DNA of 64,000 bases from Burkholderiaceae bacterium (GCA_027493945.1 JAOSJU010000001.1:1302001-1366000); one strand, 5' to 3'; positions 9,202-18,930 are shown, counted from the stretch's first letter. Numbers and translations: made by a program. Notes: generated by a model from the letters alone, not told the origin.

Positions 9202-9504
9202 ATGAAACGACCGCGCCGCAACCACTCAGCGGCTTTCAAGGCGAAGGTGGCGCTGGCCGCCGTCAAGGGTGACCAGACGCTGGCATCGCTGGCAGAGCGC
9301 TTCGACGTGCACCCGAACCAGATCACGCAGTGGAAGAGCGAGCTGCTCAAGCACGCCGCCGAGGTTTTTGCCACCGCTGCGGAGAAGCGCGAGACCGGCC
9401 CCAACCTCAAGACGCTGCACGCCAAGATCGGGCAGTTGGCGCTGGAGAATGATTTTTTGTCCGGCGCGCTCGGTCGCATCGGCGATGCGAGCGCAAAACG
9501 ATGA
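9202..9504 (+). CDS. IS3-family transposase OrfA
   Basis: 100-aa helix-turn-helix subunit (MKRPRRNHSAAFKAKVALAA, SLAERFDVHPNQITQWK, then a leucine-zipper-like tail with ALENDFLSGAL). The start is ATG 9202, with AAGGAG a few bases upstream. Its TGA overlaps the ATG of orfB (ATGA), and an A-run (GCAAAACG) just before the stop could allow the frameshift that makes the OrfAB transposase. Confidence 0.9.
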   Translation: MKRPRRNHSAAFKAKVALAAVKGDQTLASLAERFDVHPNQITQWKSELLKHAAEVFATAAEKRETGPNLKTLHAKIGQLALENDFLSGALGRIGDASAKR

Positions 9505-10325
9505 TCGATCCGACGCACAAGCTGCCGGTGACGCGCCAGGCGCGGCTGCTGCAGCTGTCGCGCTCCTCGGTGTACTACCGAGCCGAGCCGACGGCGGAAT
9601 CGGACCTGACGCTGATGCGTCGCATCGACGAGTTGCACCTGGAGCATCCGTTCGCCGGCTCGCGGATGCTGCGCGACATGCTGCGCACCGAAGGCCACGC
9701 GATCGGTCGCAAGCACGTGACCACGCTGATGCGCACGATGAGCATCGAGGCGCTGTACCGGCGCCCGAACACGAGCAAGCGGCACGCGGCGCATCGGATC
9801 TATCCGTACCTGCTGCGCGGCCTGGCCATCGAGCGGCCGAATCAGGTCTGGGCGATGGACATCACCTACCTGCCGATGAAGCGCGGCTTCGTCTATCTCG
9901 CGGTCGTGCTCGACTGGGCCACGCGGCGCGTCCTGTCGTGGCGGCTGTCGAACAGCATGACGGCCGACTTCTGCGTCGAAGCGCTCGAGGAGGCCATCGC
10001 GCGGTACGGGTGCCCCGAGATCTTGAACACCGATCAGGGCAGTCAGTTCAACAGCTCGGAGTTCATCGATACGCTCGAGGTCAACAAGATTGCCATCAGC
10101 ATGGACGGCAAGGGTTGCTGGCGCGACAACGTGTTCGTCGAACGACTGTGGAAGTTCAAGTACGAAGAGGTCTACCTGCACGCCTACGACAGCGTCTCGG
10201 ACGCCAAGGCCGGAATCGCACGCTACGTTTCGTTCTACAACGCGAGAAGGCCGCACAGCAGTCTTGACGGCCGAACGCCCGATCACGTCTACTTCACCTC
10301 GCTGCCGCTGATCGCGGCAGCTTGA
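9501..10325 (+). CDS. IS3-family transposase OrfB (DDE integrase)
   Basis: 274-aa catalytic subunit with an HTH_21-type N-terminus (RLLQLSRSSVYYR) and an rve domain. The DDE residues are Asp in WAMDITYLPM, Asp in LNTDQGSQF and Glu in NVFVERLWKFKYEEV. The C-terminal YNARRPHSSLDGRTP is typical of the family. It appears intact, so the element may be active. Confidence 0.93.
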   Translation: MIDPTHKLPVTRQARLLQLSRSSVYYRAEPTAESDLTLMRRIDELHLEHPFAGSRMLRDMLRTEGHAIGRKHVTTLMRTMSIEALYRRPNTSKRHAAHRIYPYLLRGLAIERPNQVWAMDITYLPMKRGFVYLAVVLDWATRRVLSWRLSNSMTADFCVEALEEAIARYGCPEILNTDQGSQFNSSEFIDTLEVNKIAISMDGKGCWRDNVFVERLWKFKYEEVYLHAYDSVSDAKAGIARYVSFYNARRPHSSLDGRTPDHVYFTSLPLIAAA

Positions 10326-10395
10326 CCCGCAGGGACTTCACTTAAAACTCTCCGAGAACTATCCAACTGCGCGGGGCCACCTCTAGGGGAGCAGG

Positions 10396-10791
10396 TCAAA
10401 AGCGCCCGATCTGCGTCGCATCACACGGTGGCCGCGGCTCGTAGTACTCGTTGCCGCTGAAAAACTGCCAGACCACGTTCTCGGTCCAGCGCTCGACGAG
10501 TTCCTCGTCGCTCAAGTTGAACGCGTGCTTCAGGTACAGCAGCGACGCCATCAGGCGAATCGACAGGCGCGGCCTTCCTGCCGCACTCACCCCCGCGCCG
10601 ACGAGTTGCGCGCTCGGGCCGAAGAGGTCGACCTCACCAACGACTGCGCCTGTGCGGTCCTTGTGCGCGAGCGCCGGAGCGAGAGCCGCTTCGATCTGCG
10701 ACCAGGGCATGCGTTGCGCGAGAACCGCCAGCGGATGGCGCAGATCAATCATCTGATCGAGGCGGTTGCGAAAAAAATCGTCGGTGGCCAA
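10396..10791 (-). pseudogene. IS5-family transposase, N-terminal fragment
   Basis: 131 aa matching the start of IS5-type transposases: PWSQIEAALAP, DLFGPSAQLVGAGVS, GRPRLSIRLMASLLYLKHAFNLSDEELVERW, and WQFFSGNEYYE. The DDE part is missing, cut where the IS3 element ends. A 9-bp inverted repeat, AACTCTCAG (10823-10831) and CTGAGAGTT (10857-10865), lies ahead of its start and may belong to its terminal region. Confidence 0.8.
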
Positions 10792-11018
10792 TGCGCAAAA
10801 CCTCGATCGGATCGATGCGGAAAACTCTCAGGTTCTGCGCATGATTACATCAGTTTCTGAGAGTTCAGGCCACCGGTGATGTGCCGGAAATCAGGCGCTG
10901 GCGCGGGTCTCCGACGTTTCGCAGGGCCGACTATTCCTAGATCCCGACGAAAAATAACGCACAGGCAAGGCGATTGACGAGTCGACATCGACGCACTTCG
11001 CAAGTAGCTCGCGTCCGA

Positions 11019-13106
11019 TTACCGGGCAACAGCGAGTGCATCCAGCGCGCAGATGCCCTTGCCCTTGGGCAACACGGCAAGCGGATTCAATTCGAGTTCT
11101 ACCAGTATGTCAGCCGACTTGGAAAACAAGATCGAGATCCGGGAAATGGCTTGCGCGAGAGCAGCGAGATCGGACGGCGGTCGTCCTCGATAGCCTTCGA
11201 AAAGACGCCGGCCGCGCAATTGCTCGAGCATGTCCAGCGCCTCCGAGGACGTGATAGGCACAAGACGAAAAGCCACGTCTCGGTAGACTTCGACATGGAT
11301 GCCTCCGATTCCGACCATAACGACCGGGCCGAGACTTAGATCGTGCTTACATCCGACAATCACCTCCAGTGGGTCATCTACCATCTCCTCGACCAGAACG
11401 CCTTGTGGAACTTGGGGCGCGAACGCACTCGCGAAGCGAAGGACTAGCCGCTGATAGGCGACTTGGAGTTGCTCGGGAGAGCGCACATTCAGCTCTAGGA
11501 GTCCGTAGTCCGTCTTGTGCAGACACAGTGTGGATTGGACCTTAAGGGCCACGGGGTAGCCGGTGTCCCGCGCGATCTCCATCGCCTCCTGCAACGTCGT
11601 GGCCAACCCGCCACGAGGGATTTGGATGCCACACGACGCCGGGGTACGCTTGGTGTCGTATTCAGTGCCGCCCCAGTGGAATGAACCGCCACGAGCAGCT
11701 TGCGGCATTAGGATCGCGTCGTCGTCTTTGGTACTTGGCCGCTTGAGGACGGCACCATATTCGACCATGCTTGCGAGCGCTTGAATACCGCGTGCGACGT
11801 CCTTAAACACGGGGACCGACTCCGATCTGAGCAACTCGTACGCGGCAGATGGTCCAGATATCCACGTAACGACTACCAGTTTGCCTGTGGACTCCAACGC
11901 GCGCGCTAGATCACATGCGATCCGCTCTCCGCTGCGCTCCAGTAGCCCCATGACGACAATGAGAGAATCGATTCCCGGGTCCTGCAACATATGGCTCACC
12001 GCCATAGCGAGGAGTTCCGGCCGGTTCACGATCTGGCCCGTGAAATCCACTGGGTTCTCGGCGGTCGCAAAACTCGGCAGCACTTCGCTCAATCGTTCGC
12101 GTGTCGTCGCATGCAGCGGAGGAAGTACTAGTCCAAGCTCGGAACACCGGTCGGCCAGCCAGACTCCGATACCGCCGGAAATCGACAGGACGCCAACGCG
12201 ATTGCTCGCGGGAAATCGCGCCTCACGCGCAAGCGACAAGAAGTCGAGAAGGCCTTGCATCTCCGCAAAGCGAAGAATTCCTTCTTGCCGAAAGAGACCG
12301 TCGTAGGCCTCGTCGGAGCCACCAATTGCTCCGGTGTGCGAGCGAGCAGCTTGCCGACCCGTCTCGGATTTGCCCACCTTGATGACGGCCAAAGGCTTCC
12401 GATGCTCGAGCGCCTTACGTGCGCCCGCCCGAAAGCCTGCGACATCGCGTAATCCTTCCACGTAGCAGCCGATAACGCGCGTTTCTGGATCGTCTGCGAA
12501 CCACGAAATGAAATCGTCGATGCGCAGATCCGACTCGTTTCCGACCGAGACAAAGTGGCGAAATCCAACGCCTTCATCTTTTGAGATTGCATAAAACAGC
12601 GAACCGAACGCTCCACTCTGCGAAACGAACGCTGCTTCACCAGGCACCAACCCGGAGGGCCGATCGAGCACGGTGGAAAAAGTCGCAGCCAGCCGGGCGG
12701 GTTCGCTGATGATTCCCAGCGAGTTAGGCCCGACCAGACGGACACCACTCGCCGCGGCCACACGACGTAAAGCTTCTTGCAGTTCCACGCCCGCCGGGCC
12801 GCTCTCGGAAAAACCGGACGTGAATACAATGGCGTACGCAACGCCTAAGCGCCCGCAGTCCGCAACCGCATCCTGGACAGCCACTGCCGGCAGCGCGATT
12901 ATCACAAGATCGACGGGGCCCGGCACGTCTTCCAGTCGCGCGTACGCGTCCAACCCCTGAATCCGCGCGTGTTGCGGATTGATCGGGTAAACCGCACCCT
13001 CGAAGCCGTAGCGAGCCAAATATGCAATTGGTCGACCGCCGATCTTGGCGGGATCATCGGAGGCGCCGATGACTGCGATACTCCGTGGGTTCAGAAGTCG
13101 ATCCAC
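11019..13106 (-). CDS. acyl-CoA synthetase, NDP-forming type
   Basis: 695-aa member of the ADP-forming acetyl/acyl-CoA synthetase family, which makes or uses acyl-CoA with ADP/ATP and phosphate via a phosphohistidine. The order is a CoA-binding Rossmann domain (LLNPRSIAVIGASDDPAKIGG), two succinyl-CoA-ligase-like domains (VGPNSLGI, FVSQSGAFG, and SHTGAIGGSDEAYDGLFRQ with the probable phospho-His), and a C-terminal ATP-grasp domain (YPVALKVQS, LVEEMVDDPLEVIVGCKHD, ELELNPLAV). The GTG start lies 15 bp after the acyl-CoA dehydrogenase stop, so it is probably the last gene of the thiolase-to-synthetase transcript. Substrate unknown; it may activate a product or salvage energy from a CoA ester. 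Confidence 0.85.
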   Translation of the reverse strand: MDRLLNPRSIAVIGASDDPAKIGGRPIAYLARYGFEGAVYPINPQHARIQGLDAYARLEDVPGPVDLVIIALPAVAVQDAVADCGRLGVAYAIVFTSGFSESGPAGVELQEALRRVAAASGVRLVGPNSLGIISEPARLAATFSTVLDRPSGLVPGEAAFVSQSGAFGSLFYAISKDEGVGFRHFVSVGNESDLRIDDFISWFADDPETRVIGCYVEGLRDVAGFRAGARKALEHRKPLAVIKVGKSETGRQAARSHTGAIGGSDEAYDGLFRQEGILRFAEMQGLLDFLSLAREARFPASNRVGVLSISGGIGVWLADRCSELGLVLPPLHATTRERLSEVLPSFATAENPVDFTGQIVNRPELLAMAVSHMLQDPGIDSLIVVMGLLERSGERIACDLARALESTGKLVVVTWISGPSAAYELLRSESVPVFKDVARGIQALASMVEYGAVLKRPSTKDDDAILMPQAARGGSFHWGGTEYDTKRTPASCGIQIPRGGLATTLQEAMEIARDTGYPVALKVQSTLCLHKTDYGLLELNVRSPEQLQVAYQRLVLRFASAFAPQVPQGVLVEEMVDDPLEVIVGCKHDLSLGPVVMVGIGGIHVEVYRDVAFRLVPITSSEALDMLEQLRGRRLFEGYRGRPPSDLAALAQAISRISILFSKSADILVELELNPLAVLPKGKGICALDALAVAR

Positions 13107-13121
13107 TTGAGCACACCTCGC

Positions 13122-14261
13122 CTACAACCCGATCGCCTTGGCAATTAACCCGCGTTGGATCTGCGACGTTCCGCCGCCAATCTCGTATAGCTTCGCGTCG
13201 CGAAAATGGCGCTGCATCGCATACTCCATCGTGTAGCCATAGCCTCCAAGCACTTGGACTCCCATCGTCGCCACGCGGTTGTATGCCTCCGCGGTATAAA
13301 CTTTCGCGACCGATGCCTCGAGCGCACAAGGCAACCCTTTGTCAATCATCCAAGCGAGGCGGTACGTCAGTAACCTCGAGGCCTGGACGGCAATCTCCAT
13401 ATCGGCAATTATGTGTTGAATTGCCCGGAACTTCCCAATGTGCTGTCCAAACTGCTTTCGCTCGTTGGCGTATCGAACCGCGTCCTCTAGCACGGCTTGG
13501 CAGCCGCCTGTGCACCGCGCGGCGACGCTCAATCGCTCTAGCTCGAGCGTTTGCATGACTACTTTCCAACCCTGGTCGGCACCGCCTAAAAGATTCTCCA
13601 CCGGAACTCGAACGTCATCGAGAAACACCTCGCAGGTTGAAAGCCCCTTGATACCGAGTTTCGGAATCGCGCGAATCTGAATACCCGGTGCACGCGCGTC
13701 GACGAGAACCACAGAGAGTCCGCTGGAGCCACGCATAGCAAGATTGGTTCGGACAACAAGGATGATCCAGTCCGCTACGTCAGCGCCCGAGGTAAATACC
13801 TTGGCACCGTTCAGCACGAACTCGTCGCCGTGCTGGACGGCCGTCGTCTTTACCGCTCCCGCATCGGACCCCGCACCGGGTTCGGTTAGGCCGAAAGCAA
13901 ATCTAGCTTTGCCCTCTGCCATGTCGCGAAGATAACGTTCGTGTTGCTCGGCGGTGCCGAAATGTAGGATCGACAAGGGAAACACGGCAGCCGTATGATA
14001 AATCGCGGCAAGCGCCATCCAGTGCTTCGCAATCGTCTCGAACATCAAGGCGAGATCCATGGCGGTACCCTCGGTTCCTCCCCACGCTACGGGAAGCGGA
14101 AGACCGAACCATCCGGCCGCTGCCATCTTCTCGTAGATTTCCGTCGGGTATCGGTCGGCCTCGTCGTAGCTGCGGATGACCGCTGGCGGACATTCCTTTT
14201 CCATGAACGCCGTCACCATCGATTGAAGTTGACGCTGTATATCTGTCAGATCAAAGTCCAT
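13122..14261 (-). CDS. acyl-CoA dehydrogenase (island copy 1)
   Basis: 379-aa flavin enzyme introducing the alpha,beta double bond in an acyl-CoA and passing electrons to ETF. The N-terminal helical domain is followed by FGLTEPGAGSDAGAVKTTA (FAD site), the beta-barrel, and KQFGQHIGKFRAIQHIIADM. The C-terminal motif is YEIGGGTSQIQRGLIAKAIGL. In that motif the position aligned by eye with the catalytic Glu of MCAD (IYEGT) is Gly, as in other YEIG-GT dehydrogenases. It closely resembles the copy at 19745-20884, and the two could form a heteromer or act on successive intermediates. A purine-rich SD (GGGAG) precedes the ATG. Confidence 0.92.
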   Translation of the reverse strand: MDFDLTDIQRQLQSMVTAFMEKECPPAVIRSYDEADRYPTEIYEKMAAAGWFGLPLPVAWGGTEGTAMDLALMFETIAKHWMALAAIYHTAAVFPLSILHFGTAEQHERYLRDMAEGKARFAFGLTEPGAGSDAGAVKTTAVQHGDEFVLNGAKVFTSGADVADWIILVVRTNLAMRGSSGLSVVLVDARAPGIQIRAIPKLGIKGLSTCEVFLDDVRVPVENLLGGADQGWKVVMQTLELERLSVAARCTGGCQAVLEDAVRYANERKQFGQHIGKFRAIQHIIADMEIAVQASRLLTYRLAWMIDKGLPCALEASVAKVYTAEAYNRVATMGVQVLGGYGYTMEYAMQRHFRDAKLYEIGGGTSQIQRGLIAKAIGL

Positions 14262-14321
14262 GCTTCTCCCTTCTTTTCCACCTGTTGCGAGCGCTTCGAG
14301 CCGCGATCGTTCCTGCTCGGT

Positions 14322-15614
14322 TTACCCTGGTTTCATCAAATTCGGCAACCAGAGAACCAAGTTTGGAAACGCGAGAAAGATCGCAAGCCCAACCAGCATC
14401 AGTAGAACCATATACATCGAGCCTACGAACACTTCTTCGGGCGGAATCCCGGTGACTGAACTCACCACAAAAGCATTCGTACCCACTGGCGGAGTCGCCA
14501 GTCCGATCTCTAACAGGACGACCAGGATCACCCCGAACCACACTGGGTCGTATTGGAGCGCTTCGATAAGCGGAAAAACGAGCGGCAGCGTGAGGAGCAG
14601 GATGCCGATCGTATCGAGGAAGCATCCAAGGATCAGATAAAGAACGATAATGACGGATAGCGTGCCCCATCGCGGCAAGGGCTGAGCCACAACCCAGTTC
14701 ACGAGGTCTTGTGCAGTTCCGCTGAAAGTGAGGAAATAGCTGAAGGTGGTGGCGCCTATTACGATAGCGAAGATCATCGCGGTGCTCTTCGCGGTGTCCA
14801 ATAGCGCTTCGACCGTGCCCTGGAAGTCGATTTGCCGGGTAGCCAACCCCAAGAGCCATGCGCCAGCGGCTCCTAGCGCGGCCGCCTCGGTTGGGGTTGT
14901 CACTCCCGCGTAAATGCCACCAACCACGATAACGACCAGAATCAGCAACGGTCCGATTCTTGACAGCTCGGCCCATCGATCTCGCCACTTGAATGCCGCG
15001 ACCGACGGCATAAGGTGAGGATGTGCGAGTGCCCGAAGCACGATACCCAAGCTAAGAACTAGCGTAAGAATGATTCCGGGAATAATCCCGGCGATCAACA
15101 GCTTGCCGATTGAAGTTCCCGTCTGGATTCCATAAATCACCATGGGTACGCTGGGCGGAATCATCACACTCAAGGTACCGGCGATAGTCACCACTCCGCA
15201 CGCAACGCCACGGTTGTAACCGAAACGATGCATTTCCGGTACGCAGATCGCAGCCATCGCGGACGCAGCTGCGGTGCTGGACCCCGAAAGCGCCCCGAAG
15301 CCCGCGCCGGCTGCGGTGGTGGCAACCGCCAAACCGCCGGGCAAATGACCGGTCCACTTGAAGGCCGCAGAAAAGAGCGCCTCAGCCATTCGACTGCGAG
15401 TGACGAACGCCGCCATCAGGATGAAGAGAGGCACCGTAGTCAGTATGAAGGTGGCTACGCTGCGGAACGGAACCGTAGCCAAAATTCCGAGTACTACGTC
15501 ATTACCGCCAGTCAGCCATAGCCCAAGCGCTCCTGCAGCGAGTAGGGCGAAAGCAACGGGCATCCCAAAGAGAAGAAACACGAACAGCGCCAAGATCCCG
15601 ACAAAGGTGTTCAC
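14322..15614 (-). CDS. TRAP transporter large permease (DctM)
   Basis: 430-aa membrane subunit of a tripartite ATP-independent periplasmic transporter, forming the Na+-coupled substrate channel. Multiple hydrophobic spans begin TFVGILALFVFLLFGMPVAFALLAAGALGLW; family blocks include GAGFGALSGSSTAAASAMAAICVPEM, IPPSVPMVIYGI and TPTEAAALGAAGAW. The start is GTG 15614, overlapping the dctQ TGA as GTGA, so the two are translationally coupled. Confidence 0.93.
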   Translation of the reverse strand: MNTFVGILALFVFLLFGMPVAFALLAAGALGLWLTGGNDVVLGILATVPFRSVATFILTTVPLFILMAAFVTRSRMAEALFSAAFKWTGHLPGGLAVATTAAGAGFGALSGSSTAAASAMAAICVPEMHRFGYNRGVACGVVTIAGTLSVMIPPSVPMVIYGIQTGTSIGKLLIAGIIPGIILTLVLSLGIVLRALAHPHLMPSVAAFKWRDRWAELSRIGPLLILVVIVVGGIYAGVTTPTEAAALGAAGAWLLGLATRQIDFQGTVEALLDTAKSTAMIFAIVIGATTFSYFLTFSGTAQDLVNWVVAQPLPRWGTLSVIIVLYLILGCFLDTIGILLLTLPLVFPLIEALQYDPVWFGVILVVLLEIGLATPPVGTNAFVVSSVTGIPPEEVFVGSMYMVLLMLVGLAIFLAFPNLVLWLPNLMKPG

Positions 15615-16111
15615 CGCTCGGCTTCCTCTGTGGCACCCGTACGCACAGCAAGGAACGCGGCCAGCAGCAGCCGAAAGGTGAGGGCAAAGCTGCCGACAAC
15701 GATCACAACATAGGTAGGCGCCATCGGATAGGCCAAGCTGCTGCTCGACGTGACACCTTCTTGCCAAACGTCGACCGCCGTAGTTGCCGCCAGTGCAGTG
15801 ATGACCGCGAACACAATTCCGGCGATCGCATTGCCGGTCGCGTACACGCGATCTTGCCAACGCGCTGGCAGAAGCCGGACTACGAGTTCCACGCGAATAT
15901 GGCCGCCCTCCTTGAACGTCCAGGACAACGCAAGGAACACCGCCACCACCATCAGATATTCCTCGGTGAATTCGACGGCTCCCGTGATCGGAGCGCCCAA
16001 GAGGTACCGGCTCAATACGTCTGCGGAAATCAGCAGCATCATTGCGAAGATCGCGCAGGCGGACAAATACGCCAGCGCAACCTCCGCACGTCTCAGCACT
16101 GCAGTTCGCAT
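15611..16111 (-). CDS. TRAP transporter small permease (DctQ)
   Basis: 166-aa four-helix membrane subunit that scaffolds the transporter. DctQ features are DVLSRYLLGAPITGAVEFTEEYLM, LSWTFKEGGHIRVELVV and the later hydrophobic spans. It lies 17 bp after dctP and overlaps dctM. Confidence 0.92.
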   Translation of the reverse strand: MRTAVLRRAEVALAYLSACAIFAMMLLISADVLSRYLLGAPITGAVEFTEEYLMVVAVFLALSWTFKEGGHIRVELVVRLLPARWQDRVYATGNAIAGIVFAVITALAATTAVDVWQEGVTSSSSLAYPMAPTYVVIVVGSFALTFRLLLAAFLAVRTGATEEAER

Positions 16112-16128
16112 CGCGGGACTTTAGAGCC

Positions 16129-17178
16129 CTATTGCGACGCTTGAACCGCCTCTTTGAACATGTCGAGCGTCTGCTTGGCCGGCAGCTGCTTCGCTTCGGC
16201 GGCAAGTACCCACTGTGACGCGACACCTCCCAAGAGGCTATGCCACTGATCGAGTTCCTGCCGAGAGAGCGACGTGATGCGGATGCCCTTCTCCGCCCAA
16301 CCCAGTCGAATACTCTGCTCCGCCGCATCAAGCGTCTTGCCAACATTGATGACGGTTTCGTCACTCGCCTTCCGCATTACGTCTTTTATATCCTCAGGAA
16401 GAGCCTGCCAAACTTTCTCGTTGATAACCCACGTAATCGCTCCGGCCGGAAACCCGAGTCCGTGCGTAGCATACTTAACGACCTCCTCGAGGCGGTATCC
16501 CGCACCGCTGGAAAACGAGAACGGAATCGCGTCGATGACGCCGCGCTCGAGCGCCTCATAAACTTCAGGTGCCGGCGTTGACACGGGCACCGCACCGACG
16601 GCCTGCAATGCGAGATCTTGAGCTCCGCCGGCCGAGCGTACCTTCAGTCCTTTTACGTCAGACGGAGTTCGCAGCAACTGCTTCCTGGATAGCAGTTCAT
16701 AAGTGGGAATCATGATGGCCGCAACGGGACGTACGCCATTCTTTAGGAAGTCAATGCCGAGCATCGGTTCCTGATTAGCGATCATCCAGTACGCACGACT
16801 TCCTATTAGCGAGGTTGTATACAGCCCCGGCAATCCGCCAATGCCGGCGCCAAGCGGCATTTGGCTCGCGAAATACGGAGTCGCAACGTAGGCCACGTCG
16901 ACTACGCCGCCATTGACCAACTTAAGCATGTCGGACGCTTTTCCCATCTGCTGCGCCGGAAAATGCCGAAACTTCACGGCACCACCGCTCAGCTCCTCGA
17001 CGCGCTTCATCCAGAACACGCCGCCCGACTTTGACAAGGCGTGCGAGGTTGCCAGCGAGTCCGCGATCTTAAGCTCGATAACTTTCGCCGGCGCATTCTG
17101 CTGCGCCCTGGTTATGGTGGCGATGCCAATCAGTGATAAGGAAACCAAACCGACCGCTAGTGGGCGGAGTGAAATCAT
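16129..17178 (-). CDS. TRAP transporter solute-binding protein (DctP)
   Basis: 349-aa periplasmic receptor that sets transporter specificity, usually for carboxylates. Signal peptide: MISLRPLAVGLVSLSLIGIA, cleaved probably after TRA. Mature blocks include LKIADSLATSHALSKSG, HFPAQQMGKASDMLKLV, KVRSAGGAQDLALQAVGAVPVSTPAPEVYEALERGVIDA and WVINEKVWQALP. In this family the Arg in KVRSAGG is the one that normally binds the substrate carboxylate. I choose ATG 17178, which has AAGGAGG at good spacing. Same operon as the thiolase, DUF35 and dehydrogenase genes. Confidence 0.93.
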   Translation of the reverse strand: MISLRPLAVGLVSLSLIGIATITRAQQNAPAKVIELKIADSLATSHALSKSGGVFWMKRVEELSGGAVKFRHFPAQQMGKASDMLKLVNGGVVDVAYVATPYFASQMPLGAGIGGLPGLYTTSLIGSRAYWMIANQEPMLGIDFLKNGVRPVAAIMIPTYELLSRKQLLRTPSDVKGLKVRSAGGAQDLALQAVGAVPVSTPAPEVYEALERGVIDAIPFSFSSGAGYRLEEVVKYATHGLGFPAGAITWVINEKVWQALPEDIKDVMRKASDETVINVGKTLDAAEQSIRLGWAEKGIRITSLSRQELDQWHSLLGGVASQWVLAAEAKQLPAKQTLDMFKEAVQASQ

Positions 17179-17239
17179 GACATGCCCCTCCTTGAGTAGA
17201 ACGCTGGCAACGATGAACGGGCCACTTGCGCCGCCCGAT

Positions 17240-17671
17240 TCAGGCGGCTTGAGTATGCAAGCCCTCGTCTTGAGGTTCGAAAACGGGAAGCGCAACACCG
17301 GGGGCAGCGTCCCGAAAGGCGACCCGGACCGGCATGCCGACATATACGGCGTCCGCTGAGCAACCCACGATGTTGCTCATCATGCATGGCCCCTGCTCCA
17401 GCCGAACCAACGCGACGATATATGGAACGTCCTTTGCGAACGAGTCATCCGGAGCGCGGTGCACGATGGTAAACGAGTAGACCGTTCCGAGACCTTCGAT
17501 GCGTACCCAGTCGAACTCGTAGCCGGTGCAGTCTGGGCATACAGGCGAGGGATAGAAGCGGAACGACGCGCACGAACGACAACGCTGCAGCTGAAGTTCG
17601 TGTCGCGCGCACGCTTCCCAATACTGCTTTGAATCGAGAGTTGGGCGGGGCAATCGACGCGGCGACTTCAT
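17240..17671 (-). CDS. DUF35 Zn-ribbon/OB-fold acyl-CoA partner protein
   Basis: 143 aa. A rubredoxin-like zinc ribbon (CxxC at 31/34 and 45/48: RCRSC, VCPDC) is followed by an OB fold (GLGTVYSFTIVHRAP, PYIVALVRLEQGPCMMSNIVG, VGMPVRVAF). Such proteins are obligate partners of thiolase-like enzymes, for example in steroid side-chain aldolases. Its ATG overlaps the stop of the thiolase gene (ATGA), a strong sign that the two products form a complex. Confidence 0.88.
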   Translation of the reverse strand: MKSPRRLPRPTLDSKQYWEACARHELQLQRCRSCASFRFYPSPVCPDCTGYEFDWVRIEGLGTVYSFTIVHRAPDDSFAKDVPYIVALVRLEQGPCMMSNIVGCSADAVYVGMPVRVAFRDAAPGVALPVFEPQDEGLHTQAA

Positions 17672-18871
17672 CGTGGCTCTCTTCCAAGCAACGCCATGCT
17701 GAAGTTCGACGCGACCGCACTTGCGTTCGTGCAAAGCGCAACGCAAGCCCCGCTCACCTGGCGCTCCCCTGCACCGCCCCGCAGCTGAGTCACCGCCTCG
17801 ACCATGTGCAACAGACCACCCGGAACTCCTGGATGAGCGCAGGACAACAGTCCACCGTGCGTATTGAGTGGCAACGCGCCCCCCAACTCGATGTTGCCGT
17901 CCTCGACGAAAGACCCGCCCTCTCCCTTTGCGCAGAATCCGATTTCCTCGAGTTGGATCATCGCAGTGATCGTAAAGCTGTCGTAGATTTCCGCTACGTC
18001 AACGTCGCCCGGAGAAAGACCTGCCTCACCGAAGGCGCGCTTTGCTGCCACCTGACAAACCGTGTTGACCAAGTCGTACCCGCCACCCCCCTTGACGAGA
18101 TGGCCCATGTGGTACGTCGAGTGTGCTTCCCCGATTCCGAGAATGTGGATCGGCGGGCGCGCAAGGTCGCGGGCCCTTGCGAGCGAAGTTATGACGACTG
18201 CCGCCCCTCCGTCCGGAGATAAGCGAACAATCGAGTTTGCGAAGAGGAGTCGACACCGCTTTTGAAGTAAGCACGTCATCAACGGTAATCGGCTCGCGCA
18301 TCTGGGCCTTCGGGTTGAGAGCTGCATGCTTTCGGCAGGCGACGGCAATTCGCGCAAGTTGCTCCGATGTCGTGCCGAACTCGTGCATATACCGCTTCGC
18401 GAGGAGCGCATAGAAAGCGGGAATATGCGCACCGTAGGGGTACTCGAACTCAAGCGAGTGCGCTCCCAGCGTTGCATACGAAGCCACACCGCCGCCGCTA
18501 TCGCCGCCCGAGCCTGTGAGAAGCGACTCTGCTCCGACCACGAGCACCGCTTTGCATTGACCCGATTCAATGGCCCAGCGCGCCACCTGTAAGGCGTGAC
18601 CGGGCGAGGCACCGCCAATCGTAAGCGAATCGCACAGGGTCTTGACGAAAATTCCCATTTGTTCACTAAAGAACATATGGAACCGAGGTGTCTCGGCAAG
18701 CACAGGATGAATACACAGGACACCGTCAATGTCGTCCTTGCTCAAACCTGCGTCATAAATTGCAGCCCGTGCGGCTTCGATGTGCAGACTCATGGTCGTA
18801 CGGTTCGACACGCGACCGAGTTCCGTTTCGCCAACTCCTACGATCACTGCGGAACCGTCAGTGTGAGTCAC
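17668..18871 (-). CDS. thiolase-like protein of the SCP2/Ltp2 type (frameshift)
   Basis: About 400 aa when joined. It begins at GTG with AVIVGVGETELGRVS and ends with HPGVPGGLLHMVEAVTQLRGGAGERQV, CTNASAVASNFSMALLG. A one-base insertion at 18213-18216 splits it; without it, KLDCSLIS reads into DGGAAVVITS. Where true thiolases carry the nucleophilic Cys (C-x-S-G), this protein has TIGGASPGHALQVA, so it should not form an acyl-enzyme. With the overlapping DUF35 gene it resembles Ltp2-type retro-aldolases that cleave branched beta-hydroxyacyl-CoAs. It opens the leftward transcript and faces the operator at 18931-18950. Confidence 0.82.
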
Positions 18872-18930
18872 TCAGACGCCCAAGTTGTTGGAAAGCCACT
18901 TGAAAGAACCACGTGAAGCGAGTAGCATTT

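Larger units (their letters stand above)
9118..10385 (+). mobile_element. IS3-family insertion sequence
   Basis: About 1.27 kb with orfA and orfB. The left end CAGAAGTGGTCCCGCG and the complement of the right end (CTAGAGGTGGCCCCGCG, about 10370-10386) match as imperfect terminal inverted repeats. The ends are estimated by eye and no clear target duplication was found. It sits against a truncated IS5-family transposase. Confidence 0.8.
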
